Below are positions 54,246-61,804 of a stretch of DNA of 64,000 nt, piece after piece. The notes under the pieces were generated by a model, which saw nothing but the letters and a program-made list of their open reading frames with translations, had not been told where the DNA came from and searched no databases. This DNA is from JAIRVZ01 sp031553755 (GTDB taxonomy: Bacteria; Bacteroidota; Bacteroidia; Bacteroidales; Azobacteroidaceae), in NCBI GenBank assembly GCA_031553755.1, contig JAVBKZ010000068.1:1-64000 (forward strand), in the 5' to 3' direction. Position 1 is the stretch's first letter; every line of letters begins with the position of its first letter. The position numbers were made by a program, and so were the translations under genes.

Positions 54246-54533
54246 CTATTTTACAACCACTTTTTGGCTTTCGCTATTTATTCTCACAATATATACGCCT
54301 TTACGCAACGAAATTTCTGTATTTTCTTCAATCATAGATTGATATACCATTTGACCGGAAAGATTATAAACTGATATAGGTGTTTGTATTTTTGTTTCAA
54401 TAATAATTCCATTAGAATTAGATTGAATAGAAATATTATCTTGGTCAATCATATTGATTGAGCTTATATCTTCTTCGATGATATTTTTATTTATAAAAAG
54501 AAAAGCCGAAAATTCAATCCGACTTCTCCCGAA
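54246..54533 (-). pseudogene. Orphan T9SS type A sorting domain (decayed gene end)
   Basis: The frame between stop codons runs from 54533 to 54246, with no start codon before the Met at 54452. It reads a linker then a complete sorting domain: 'GIIIETKIQTPISVYNLSGQMVYQ', 'ISLRKGVYIVRINSESQKVVVK'. The 68-residue protein that could begin at that Met has no signal peptide, so it could not be exported on its own. It follows the DUF1566 lipoprotein by about 10 bp on the same strand and is probably the tail of a once larger T9SS protein whose front was lost or replaced. Confidence 0.7.
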
Positions 54534-54546
54534 TTAATGCGATTTG

Positions 54547-55824
54547 TTAAAAAGCCCGGACGGCACGAACTCTATAAGTCATACCCTTATAGCTGTCGTT
54601 GCCGTAGCAGTACTGAATGCCATTATAGAAGTTCTGAGACCAAGCGTGCTTATTAGCGTACTCAGACGAACTCCAGTAATGAGCGTTTGTTAATTGAACT
54701 TCTCCGCAATTCATCAGAGTTGTATTTACTGTTGATTTATTGGTATACAAATCATTTAATTCGTTTTCAGCCGGAAGATACCATCCGGAAATACCATTCA
54801 CATTGAAATCGTTACACCATTTGAATGCGGGATAGTTACTTTCCCAATTGGATATCTTTTTTATGGTGTTCATATTATTCATTCCGTTTGCAATATCTGT
54901 ACAACTTGTATTATCATAATATACGGTAGACCATACTGCATATGTTTCTTCCAAAGATACGATCATACCATGAGTTCCATTATCTGAAATTTTATATACA
55001 ACCCCAGAAACTCCATTTTCGGAATAAAGACTACCTATAACATAAGGTGCAGATGTTGTTAACGAAGCCTGCTCTACTTCAATCTTCTTTTGCTTTTCAT
55101 TTGCTTGTATAACAATGTTTCCTTTCCTTTTTAAATATTCATTTTTCGATACTGAAACAGAAAGCGTATTGTTATTTTTAGTAATATTTACCCATGAACA
55201 ATCGCAAGAATATGTCCAACCGGAAGCCTCTGTTGTTATAGTAATGCTCTGCGTATTTTGATCTTTCGTAAACGATAGAAAATCGTTAGATACCTTTAAT
55301 GTAGTCGGCTCAAACGGATATTGATATTTAACTTTTGCTCCCATAATTCCACCGAAAGTACTGACTATCGTTTCTGAAATATAAAGACGGACATATAATA
55401 GAGGAGATGACAAAGAACCACCTTCAAATTTGACAATATAACCATGACCCGTTTCACAAGCTACTGTTTTGTTAGATGATTGAGGAACAGTATATCCTTC
55501 TTGGGGAATATTGGTAATATTTCCTAATCCGGACATAACGCCTAAATCGCAGATAGAAACTTTTGAAGCATAATATGTAGAAATAAAAAAATTATCTGGC
55601 CCGGTCCACCAAATATAACCGGATGTACTATTAAAATTATTTATTTCAATTTTTGTATTCTCCGAAATATTTGCCGTAATGGTGCCTACCGGATCACTAA
55701 TAGGTTTATTAGGATCTGTAATAATTGGAATACCGGAATCTTCGGAAGATTCATCATCGCCACAACTAATAGTAAGCAATACAGTTGCTACCATTAAAAA
55801 TAAAAAAAACTTTTTCTTTTTCAT
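54547..55824 (-). CDS. BACON/DUF1566 surface lipoprotein with a hypervariable-like C-terminus
   Basis: Lipoprotein of 425 residues: lipobox LTISC (Cys21), N-terminal region (30-175), a BACON Ig-like domain (about 175-250, 'FLSFTKDQNTQSITITTEASGWTYSCDCSWVNI') and a C-terminal DUF1566/FISUMP C-type-lectin-like domain (about 260-425: 'GWYLPAENELNDLY', 'HYWSSSEYANKHAWSQNFYNG', 'YRVRAVRAF'). The last 132 bp are noticeably richer in G and C and use different codons from the rest of the gene. DUF1566 lectin folds are known targets of diversity-generating retroelements, in which exactly this region is rewritten. Surface binding or adhesion is likely. Confidence 0.85.
   Translation of the reverse strand: MKKKKFFLFLMVATVLLTISCGDDESSEDSGIPIITDPNKPISDPVGTITANISENTKIEINNFNSTSGYIWWTGPDNFFISTYYASKVSICDLGVMSGLGNITNIPQEGYTVPQSSNKTVACETGHGYIVKFEGGSLSSPLLYVRLYISETIVSTFGGIMGAKVKYQYPFEPTTLKVSNDFLSFTKDQNTQSITITTEASGWTYSCDCSWVNITKNNNTLSVSVSKNEYLKRKGNIVIQANEKQKKIEVEQASLTTSAPYVIGSLYSENGVSGVVYKISDNGTHGMIVSLEETYAVWSTVYYDNTSCTDIANGMNNMNTIKKISNWESNYPAFKWCNDFNVNGISGWYLPAENELNDLYTNKSTVNTTLMNCGEVQLTNAHYWSSSEYANKHAWSQNFYNGIQYCYGNDSYKGMTYRVRAVRAF
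54550..54681 (-). other. Candidate variable repeat (VR) of a diversity-generating retroelement
   Basis: The 3' end of the DUF1566 gene, with many AAC, AAT, TAC and CAG codons at the positions that face the ligand in C-type lectin folds and an invariant end GCCGTCCGGGCTTTTTAA. No template repeat, accessory protein or reverse transcriptase was found in the window, so the donor would be elsewhere or lost. Confidence 0.45.
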
Positions 55825-55890
55825 AAAAATTGTATAGTATGTGTGCCTCCCGTCCCCAAGTCAGCGGGTTAGTTATTTAAAATGCAAAAA

Positions 55891-56057
55891 ACGTGGGACT
55901 TTAACTTTTTCTATTTGTTACTGAGGTCTTCGACTACCTAACTGCCAAATAAATGAGTAAAGCCCACGTATTTCTACGTGAGCGTTCTCGCTTTACTCTT
56001 GGCAGTTCTTGAAAGGTCGAAGTTTCAGTAACCAGAATAAAAGCTAACGCTTTTTTT
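55891..56057 (+). ncRNA. Candidate structured RNA with nested hairpins and possible pseudoknot
   Basis: Nested perfect stems: GTTACTGA 55917-55924 with TCAGTAAC 56025-56032; CTTCGAC 55928-55934 with GTCGAAG 56016-56022; AACTGCCAA 55940-55948 with TTGGCAGTT 55999-56007; GAGTAAAG 55955-55962 with CTTTACTC 55991-55998; apical CACGTA/TACGTG at 55965-55980. ACGTGGG at 55891-55897 can pair with CCCACGT at 55963-55969, a possible pseudoknot. On the plus strand AAAAGC-TAAC-GCTTTT plus T-run (56039-56057) forms a terminator, so a ~140-nt RNA is likely. Alternatively it is a minus-strand leader of the DUF1566 gene: TACATTTG lies at 56112-56105. A 6S-like RNA is possible but untested. Confidence 0.6.
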
Positions 56058-56173
56058 AATATGTACTTCCAAATACACAACGCTTTGTATTTTTAGAATT
56101 GTTGCAAATGTATAAATTTTAATGCACAATTATGTAACTATTTAAAAATTTCAATTTGATATATCAATGTTTT

Positions 56174-56284
56174 TTAACCACATAAGGCACATAAGATTTT
56201 AGACAAAAGAATAAAGACAAAAAGACAAGTCTTTTAATCTAAATCTATCTTCTTTGTTCTATAAATCTTTATTCTCATAATAAT
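56174..56284. repeat. Left half of the 187-bp MITE-like element
   Basis: From AACCACATAAGGCACATAAG to ATCTTTATTCTCATAATAATT this is nearly identical to 10982-11101. The right inverted repeat is absent; the copy ends where the GAGAGTG-rich region begins. Confidence 0.85.
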
Positions 56285-56490
56285 TGAGAGTGGAGAGTGG
56301 AGAGTGGAGAATTGAGAGTGAATGCCATTGCGACTGCGAGCGAAGAAGCGTGAGGGATTGTAGTGGAAAGCCCGGAATGAGCGGAGCGAATGAGGACTTG
56401 TAACGGAAAGCACGACCCGAACGTGAGTGAGGGGCACGCCCAAAAGAATGGAGAATTGAGAGTGGAGAGTTGAGAATGAGGAGGAAGAGT
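56285..56490. repeat. Composite GC-rich repeat flanked by GAGAGTG tandem units
   Basis: GAGAGTG units (56284-56312 and about 56450-56475) flank a locally GC-rich block (about 56320-56444) with GAGCGGAGCGAATGAGGAC and CGTGAGTGAGGGGCACGCC motifs. Its composition differs sharply from the surrounding AT-rich DNA and it has no coding sense. The right end carries TATCTTTG (56501-56508), probably the ychF promoter core. This fills the 812-bp gap together with the MITE half and the RNA candidate. Confidence 0.6.
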
Positions 56491-56500
56491 GAAAAAGTTG

Positions 56501-56508
56501 TATCTTTG
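56501..56508 (+). promoter_or_regulatory. Candidate -7 element of ychF
   Basis: TATCTTTG matches TAnnTTTG, about 130 bp before the ychF ATG; no TTG at the expected -33 site. Confidence 0.4.
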
Positions 56509-56636
56509 CGGCCGGTTTAAGTGAATAGTGAACCGTTAGGCTTGCTTCGCAAGCAGTGAGAGGTGGATTATAACTTTATCGGACTTTCTTTATTATTCAC
56601 TACCCACTATTCACAAATATATTAAATTACAATAAA

Positions 56637-57740
56637 ATGGCTTTACAATGTGGAATCGTTGGTCTTCCCAACGTTGGTAAATCAACTCTTTTCAACTGTC
56701 TTTCGAACGCGAAAGCGCAAGCGGCAAATTTTCCTTTTTGCACGATAGAACCTAATGTAGGTGTAATTACTGTTCCTGATGAACGGTTAAGCAAACTTGC
56801 GGAACTCGTTAATCCGCAACGGATTGTTCCGACAACTGTCGAAATTGTCGACATCGCCGGATTGGTAAAAGGTGCGAGCAAAGGGGAAGGATTGGGGAAT
56901 AAATTTCTTGCCAACATTCGTGAAACTGATGCTATTTTGCACGTTTTGAGGTGTTTTGACGATGAAAACGTGACGCATGTCGATGGTTCTGTTAATCCGG
57001 TAAGGGATAAAGAAATTATCGATTACGAATTGCAACTGAAAGACCTTGAAACTGTTGATTCGCGCATCAGTAAAGTGCAGAAACAAGCGCAGACGGGAGG
57101 AGATAAAAACGCTAAAATAATGTATGACGTGTTGATACGTTATAAAGAAGCGTTGGAGCAGGGAAAATCGGCACGGACCGTTCAATTCGATAACAAAGAA
57201 GATGAAAAAATGGCGCGTGAACTTTTTCTCCTGACTTCAAAACCCGTACTTTATGTTTGCAATGTGGATGAAGCATCGGCTATTAAAGGAAATAAATATG
57301 TGGATATGGTGCGGGAAGCGGCAAAAGAGGAAGAAGCGAATATATTGATTGTCGCGGCTAAAATAGAATCGGAAATCGCGGAATTTGAAACTTTCGAAGA
57401 AAGGGAAATGTTTCTTTCTGAAATAGGTTTAACAGAGTCGGGGGTAAACCGGCTTATCAAAGCGGCGTATAAACTTCTTGATTTGGAAACTTATTTTACC
57501 GCCGGGGTACAGGAAGTTCGCGCGTGGACGTATCTTAAAGGAAGTAAAGCGCCACAATGCGCGGGTGTTATCCACACCGATTTCGAAAAAGGATTTATCC
57601 GCGCCGAAGTCATCAAATACTTGGAATATATTAAATATGGTTCAGAAGCCGCTTGTAAAGAGGCCGGTAAAATAAACATTGAAGGTAAGGAATACGTTGT
57701 AGAGGACGGAGATATTATGCATTTCCGTTTTAATGTTTAA
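56637..57740 (+). CDS. ychF: Redox-regulated ATPase YchF (Obg family)
   Basis: Universal ribosome-associated P-loop ATPase of 367 residues. P-loop 'GLPNVGKST' (8-16), switch region 'FCTIEPNVGVITVPDERL', G3 'DIAGLVKGASKGEGLGNKFLANIRE', a degenerate 'NVDE' in place of NKxD (explains ATP preference) and the C-terminal TGS domain ('IHTDFEKGFIRAEVI', 'GDIMHFRFNV'). Length and order are canonical. Followed after 3 bp by the DUF3078 gene. Confidence 0.97.
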   Translation: MALQCGIVGLPNVGKSTLFNCLSNAKAQAANFPFCTIEPNVGVITVPDERLSKLAELVNPQRIVPTTVEIVDIAGLVKGASKGEGLGNKFLANIRETDAILHVLRCFDDENVTHVDGSVNPVRDKEIIDYELQLKDLETVDSRISKVQKQAQTGGDKNAKIMYDVLIRYKEALEQGKSARTVQFDNKEDEKMARELFLLTSKPVLYVCNVDEASAIKGNKYVDMVREAAKEEEANILIVAAKIESEIAEFETFEEREMFLSEIGLTESGVNRLIKAAYKLLDLETYFTAGVQEVRAWTYLKGSKAPQCAGVIHTDFEKGFIRAEVIKYLEYIKYGSEAACKEAGKINIEGKEYVVEDGDIMHFRFNV

Positions 57741-57743
57741 TTT

Positions 57744-58679
57744 ATGAAAACGAAATTATTTTTTATATTGATAGCGGTTTCCGGATTATTTTTCCACGTA
57801 AACGCGCAAAACCAGACCGCGGTGAAAGATGCCGCGGCTAAACTTCCGAACACGGCGCCGAAAGATACTACTTCGGGATGGAAACTTTCGGGAATAGCAG
57901 GTGTGAATTTCGGTCAGGCCGCGTTGGTTAATTGGTCGGCAGGAGGAGAAAATACTGTTTCAAGTAATTTTTACCTGAATGGTTCGTTAGATTACGTAAA
58001 AAATAAATGGTCGTGGGACAATGATTTATCATTGGAATATGGCGTTATTTTTTCTGACGAAAACAAATGGCGGAAAAATGCCGACAAAATCGTATTTTCT
58101 TCCAAATTAGGTTACCAAATCAATAAAGTTTGGTATTATTCGTTCATGGTCGATTTTAATTCGCAATTTGCCAAAGGGTATAATTATCCAGATGTCGACA
58201 ATTATATTTCAACTTTTATGGCTCCCGCGTATTCAAATATCGCGTTGGGATTCAACTATAGGCCTAACGATAAATATTCGTTGTTTCTTTCGCCGATTAC
58301 AGCTCGTATGACTTTTGTTTTAAATGATACATTATCGCATCAGGGAGCATTCGGAATGGATATCGACCAAAAATTCCAAATCGAACCGGGAGCTTATATT
58401 GTTGCCTCCGCAAAACAAAATGTGATGAAAAATGTGGATTTAATCTCCAAGTTGGATATGTTTACCCCATATAATGAAGATTTTGGAAATGTTGATATAA
58501 ATTGGGATTTGTTGATGAGTTTTAAAATAAATAAATTATTGACAACAACTCTTAATACAACTTTAAGATATTATGATAGAGAGCATTATATCGAAACTGT
58601 AAATGGAGAAAAAATAGATAGGGGGCCTCGCGTTCAGTTCAAAGAAATTTTTGGCATAGGTTTTGCACTTACATTTTAG
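57744..58679 (+). CDS. DUF3078 outer-membrane-type protein
   Basis: A 311-residue exported protein with signal peptide ending near HVNAQ. It matches DUF3078: 'GVNFGQAALVNWSAGGENTVSSNFYLNGSLDYVKNKWSWDNDLSLEYG' and 'KIVFSSKLGYQINKVWYYSFMVDFNSQFAKGY', then beta-strand-rich sequence ending 'IGFALTF' with a terminal Phe as in barrel proteins. Function unknown. Its start is 3 bp after the ychF stop, so the two are co-transcribed; the combination with a translation factor is unusual in functional terms. Confidence 0.88.
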   Translation: MKTKLFFILIAVSGLFFHVNAQNQTAVKDAAAKLPNTAPKDTTSGWKLSGIAGVNFGQAALVNWSAGGENTVSSNFYLNGSLDYVKNKWSWDNDLSLEYGVIFSDENKWRKNADKIVFSSKLGYQINKVWYYSFMVDFNSQFAKGYNYPDVDNYISTFMAPAYSNIALGFNYRPNDKYSLFLSPITARMTFVLNDTLSHQGAFGMDIDQKFQIEPGAYIVASAKQNVMKNVDLISKLDMFTPYNEDFGNVDINWDLLMSFKINKLLTTTLNTTLRYYDREHYIETVNGEKIDRGPRVQFKEIFGIGFALTF

Positions 58680-58702
58680 AAATTAATAATATAGATACGC
58701 GC

Positions 58703-58743
58703 AAAATGAGGGCATCCGGTTAGCGAACTGATGTCCTCATTTT
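58703..58743. terminator. Bidirectional terminator
   Basis: AAAATGAGG-CATC (58703-58715) pairs with GATG-CCTCATTTT (58730-58743), between the convergent DUF3078 and PLC-like genes. Confidence 0.8.
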
Positions 58744-58756
58744 ATTTTAAAGTTAT

Positions 58757-59542
58757 TCACTTCGCGAAACTATATTCAGACAACAATATCACTTTCACTT
58801 TATCGTCTTTTTCTAATTTATTTTTCACAAAAAAAGCTTTCAATGGATTATCCCTTGTGTACCAAAGCAACATATTCGTTTCAGGAAAATAAAATTTAAT
58901 AAAAGCATATTCATAATAATACGCCGAAACATAATTTACTTTGCTTTTTTGAAGCCGGCCGTCTATTTCTTTTGCCAATTTGAGCATGGATTCTTTAGAC
59001 GCTGTATAAGGATTGCAACGCGGCAAATAATAACTCGTTTGAAAACCATTCTCACTGAAAACAGATAAACATTCCGTTTCGGACGATTCTACAACGATAT
59101 GCGAATGAGGTATTTCGTATTTTTTAGCAATATTCATTAATAAATTTAATGATTCTTCCCTATTTTCATTATTTAAATTTTTATAATCAATCCAAAAATA
59201 ATGATCAGAAGTCGATTGTAAGGATTGAAAAAGATGTTCTATACTTAAATTAACAGACGCGTCTTCGTCATGAGATACATAAAAAAATTTGCGGAAAAAA
59301 TCGTAATGGACATCGATTTCCAATCCGGTGTAACTGTATTGATATTTCTTCATTTTTTCGACCGAATTAACTCTGTGTAACCATATTTTATCGTTAAACT
59401 TACCTGAAGGAGGTATTGTTTTTCCGGTTGTTTTATAAGCGGTAAATTCCGCAGAAGGAAGAAAAAATTCTTTTCTGTCTATGATGATAATCGCCGATAT
59501 AATCAATGCTAAAAGCGAAAGGGAATAAATAAAGTATTTCAT
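58757..59542 (-). CDS. PLC-like phosphodiesterase / GDPD-FAM151-type protein
   Basis: A 261-residue protein with an N-terminal membrane anchor (residues 4-20). The TIM-barrel-like part shows the GDPD-type core: 'KIWLHRVNSVEKM' (His-Arg pair), 'GLEIDVHYD' (Glu-x-Asp) and 'FYVSHDED' (His-Asp). These are the usual metal and catalytic residues of glycerophosphodiester phosphodiesterases and FAM151-like proteins, though the usual 'ENT' stretch is absent, so catalysis is not certain. Last gene of the export operon, 60 bp after the GT2 gene. It may act on lipid or glycan phosphates in the periplasm; this is inference. Confidence 0.6.
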   Translation of the reverse strand: MKYFIYSLSLLALIISAIIIIDRKEFFLPSAEFTAYKTTGKTIPPSGKFNDKIWLHRVNSVEKMKKYQYSYTGLEIDVHYDFFRKFFYVSHDEDASVNLSIEHLFQSLQSTSDHYFWIDYKNLNNENREESLNLLMNIAKKYEIPHSHIVVESSETECLSVFSENGFQTSYYLPRCNPYTASKESMLKLAKEIDGRLQKSKVNYVSAYYYEYAFIKFYFPETNMLLWYTRDNPLKAFFVKNKLEKDDKVKVILLSEYSFAK

Positions 59543-59602
59543 GATGTTGATTGGATTTTAATTAAGAAACAAAAATAAATAATTTATTCAAATCAAGACT
59601 CG

Positions 59603-60445
59603 TCATGAATTTTTAGTATTTTTAAAATAACTAAGATAAATTTGATAAATAATTTGTCTTAAATGAACTAAATTTAAAATATTTTGATCATATAATTTAT
59701 GTAAGGCATTCAAGACTTCAACATATTTTTTATTTTTTTCATTCAAAGTAGAAATTATATGCAACGTATATTCTTCTTGTATTTTTTCTGTAGATTTATA
59801 CATTTCTTCTTTACATTTTATTGTAACCTGATTTTGTGAAGAGCGGTAAAATAACAAAACTTCTGGTATATTGGCAAAACAATAACCTTTCAAAGCTAAA
59901 TCAGTCCATAATTTATAATCCTCGGCACAAGGATAATCATGTTTATATAAGCAAGGGGATTCAGTTTCAAAAATTGATTTTTTCATCATTACTGAAGGAT
60001 GAACCATCGGATTATAAAGCAACATTGAAGTTATTAATTCTTCATGAGACGTTTGAGTTTGTATTTTTCTTTTATTATCTCCAAATGTTTCTGCCCAAGT
60101 GCCACAAACATCTATTCCTGAATTTTCTTCCATGAATTCATATTGTTTTTGCAAACGATTGGGCAACATATAATCATCCGCATCCATTCGGGCAATATAT
60201 TTACCCTTAGCTTCTTTAATTCCTGTGTTTAATGAATTAATAAAATTATGAGGATTATTTATTAACCGAATGCGTTCATCTGTATAATTCAATATAATGT
60301 CAAGAGTTTTATCGGTCGAACCATCATTGATGATTAACAATTCGAATTTAGTATAAGATTGTTTCAATATGCTCTCTATTGATTTATTAATATAATTTTC
60401 CGCATTATATACAGGCATTAAAACACTTATAGCAGGATTTTCCAT
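59603..60445 (-). CDS. GT2 family glycosyltransferase
   Basis: GT-A fold transferase of 280 residues: 'ISVLMPVYNAENYINKSIESIL', 'LLIINDGSTDKT', metal-binding DxD as 'ARMDADDYMLPNRLQKQYEFM', and 'NPMVHPSVMMKKS' of the common GT2 subgroup. It has no membrane span, so it works in the cytoplasm on a sugar nucleotide. It sits 6 bp after the HlyD gene, in an operon with a bacteriocin-type exporter. It could glycosylate an exported peptide or a surface glycan. Confidence 0.88.
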   Translation of the reverse strand: MENPAISVLMPVYNAENYINKSIESILKQSYTKFELLIINDGSTDKTLDIILNYTDERIRLINNPHNFINSLNTGIKEAKGKYIARMDADDYMLPNRLQKQYEFMEENSGIDVCGTWAETFGDNKRKIQTQTSHEELITSMLLYNPMVHPSVMMKKSIFETESPCLYKHDYPCAEDYKLWTDLALKGYCFANIPEVLLFYRSSQNQVTIKCKEEMYKSTEKIQEEYTLHIISTLNEKNKKYVEVLNALHKLYDQNILNLVHLRQIIYQIYLSYFKNTKNS

Positions 60446-60451
60446 ATTTTA

Positions 60452-61756
60452 TTATTTTTGTTTTGTATTCCGTTTCAGAAAATATTTAACCGGATTCAAT
60501 AATCTCATGAATAAACTCATATTTTCAGTTGTTATTTCGACTATTCCTGTTAATTCTCCGGTAAAATCAATTTTTTTTCCATAAAAAGTTTTCAAACTTT
60601 CAGGCAGTTTTAATTCAACCACGTAAACTTTTTCAGACGGAATTAATGATATAGAAGAAACTTCTGTGGAAATCATACCATATTCCATATAAGGATAGCC
60701 ATCAAGTTTTATATTGGCTTTTTGCCCTACTTTCACTTTTCCAGATCCGACAACCGGAATTTGAGCTTTTCCTATAATTTTCCCCGGATTATCAGAAACG
60801 ATTGCAAACACATTGTTTCCTGCTGAGACTTGCTGATTTTTACTCCAAATATTAGTAAATGTAACTATACCGGAAACTTCTGCTTTGAGAAGGTATGTAT
60901 ATTTCCATAAGGCAATTTTTGACAAAAGAATTTCATAATCTGAACGCAATGTATTTTTATATGTTTTCATTTTTTCTTCATAATCCAATTGAAGTTCTAT
61001 TATTGACTGTCTTAATTCTCCAATGGTTATATCTGTTGCAGATATATTCAAATTAGTTTGTTCTAACACTTGTTTATCTGCAAGCCATTGTTTATTTGCA
61101 ATTTCATATTCAGCAGAGGATATTGTCTTTTTTTCGAACAATTGAGTTTCCCTCTCAAATTGCTTTTGAGACAATCCCGTACTTTGTTTTTGCATCATTT
61201 GTTGATTTTTCAATGTATTCTTGTATGATAAATAACCATTCAATTTTTCTTGGGTAGCATTAATCTTTTTCTGATAATAACATTGTTTACAAAAATGAAT
61301 ATAATCTTCACAATCCGAATAAAATTTGGTATATGCATCCTGGATTTCTCCCAACAAAAACTCTTTTTTCGGCAAGAGTAATAATTCAGGGTTGTAATCT
61401 TGAAAAAATACAGGTAAAGAATCCATGAATATCTCTAAACCTTCTATATCCTTATAATGAGCTGAATTATCTATAACTGCTAATAATGTATTCTCTTCTA
61501 CTTGTTGTTTATCTTTAACTCTCAAGTCAGATAATTTTCCTGAACTATGCGCAACGACCCAGACCGCAGGATGCTCCGTTGTGATTTTCACTTCTGAAGT
61601 AATAATATCCGGATAATAAAAAAACATACTGCCAATTAATAAAACTAATACCACTGAAAAAACAACGCAAATACCCCAACGGATAATCCATTGAGGGGTA
61701 CGACCTAATATTTCCCGTACCTCTTCACTTCGTAGTTCTATGTTTCTTTTTTCCAT
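60452..61756 (-). CDS. HlyD-family periplasmic adaptor for ABC export
   Basis: Membrane-fusion protein of 434 residues: cytoplasmic N-terminus, one span (about 25-48), biotinyl-lipoyl-like halves at 'HSSGKLSDLRVKDKQQVEENTLLAVID' and 'AEVSGIVTFTNIWSKNQQVSAGNNVFAIV', long coiled coil between (about 135-300) and a C-terminal beta domain. It bridges the ABC transporter to an outer-membrane channel. The type is the one found beside C39 exporters of double-glycine peptides in Bacteroidota. 48 bp after the ABC gene. Confidence 0.9.
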   Translation of the reverse strand: MEKRNIELRSEEVREILGRTPQWIIRWGICVVFSVVLVLLIGSMFFYYPDIITSEVKITTEHPAVWVVAHSSGKLSDLRVKDKQQVEENTLLAVIDNSAHYKDIEGLEIFMDSLPVFFQDYNPELLLLPKKEFLLGEIQDAYTKFYSDCEDYIHFCKQCYYQKKINATQEKLNGYLSYKNTLKNQQMMQKQSTGLSQKQFERETQLFEKKTISSAEYEIANKQWLADKQVLEQTNLNISATDITIGELRQSIIELQLDYEEKMKTYKNTLRSDYEILLSKIALWKYTYLLKAEVSGIVTFTNIWSKNQQVSAGNNVFAIVSDNPGKIIGKAQIPVVGSGKVKVGQKANIKLDGYPYMEYGMISTEVSSISLIPSEKVYVVELKLPESLKTFYGKKIDFTGELTGIVEITTENMSLFMRLLNPVKYFLKRNTKQK

Positions 61757-61804
61757 TTATCAGGAATTATGAATTGCAAAATTTATCAATTGGATTTTTA
61801 ATCT

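Noticed and set aside
54547..56060. A complete diversity-generating retroelement
   Set aside because: I looked for a reverse transcriptase, an Avd-like ORF and a repeat of 54550-54681; none is present. Only a candidate target is reported.
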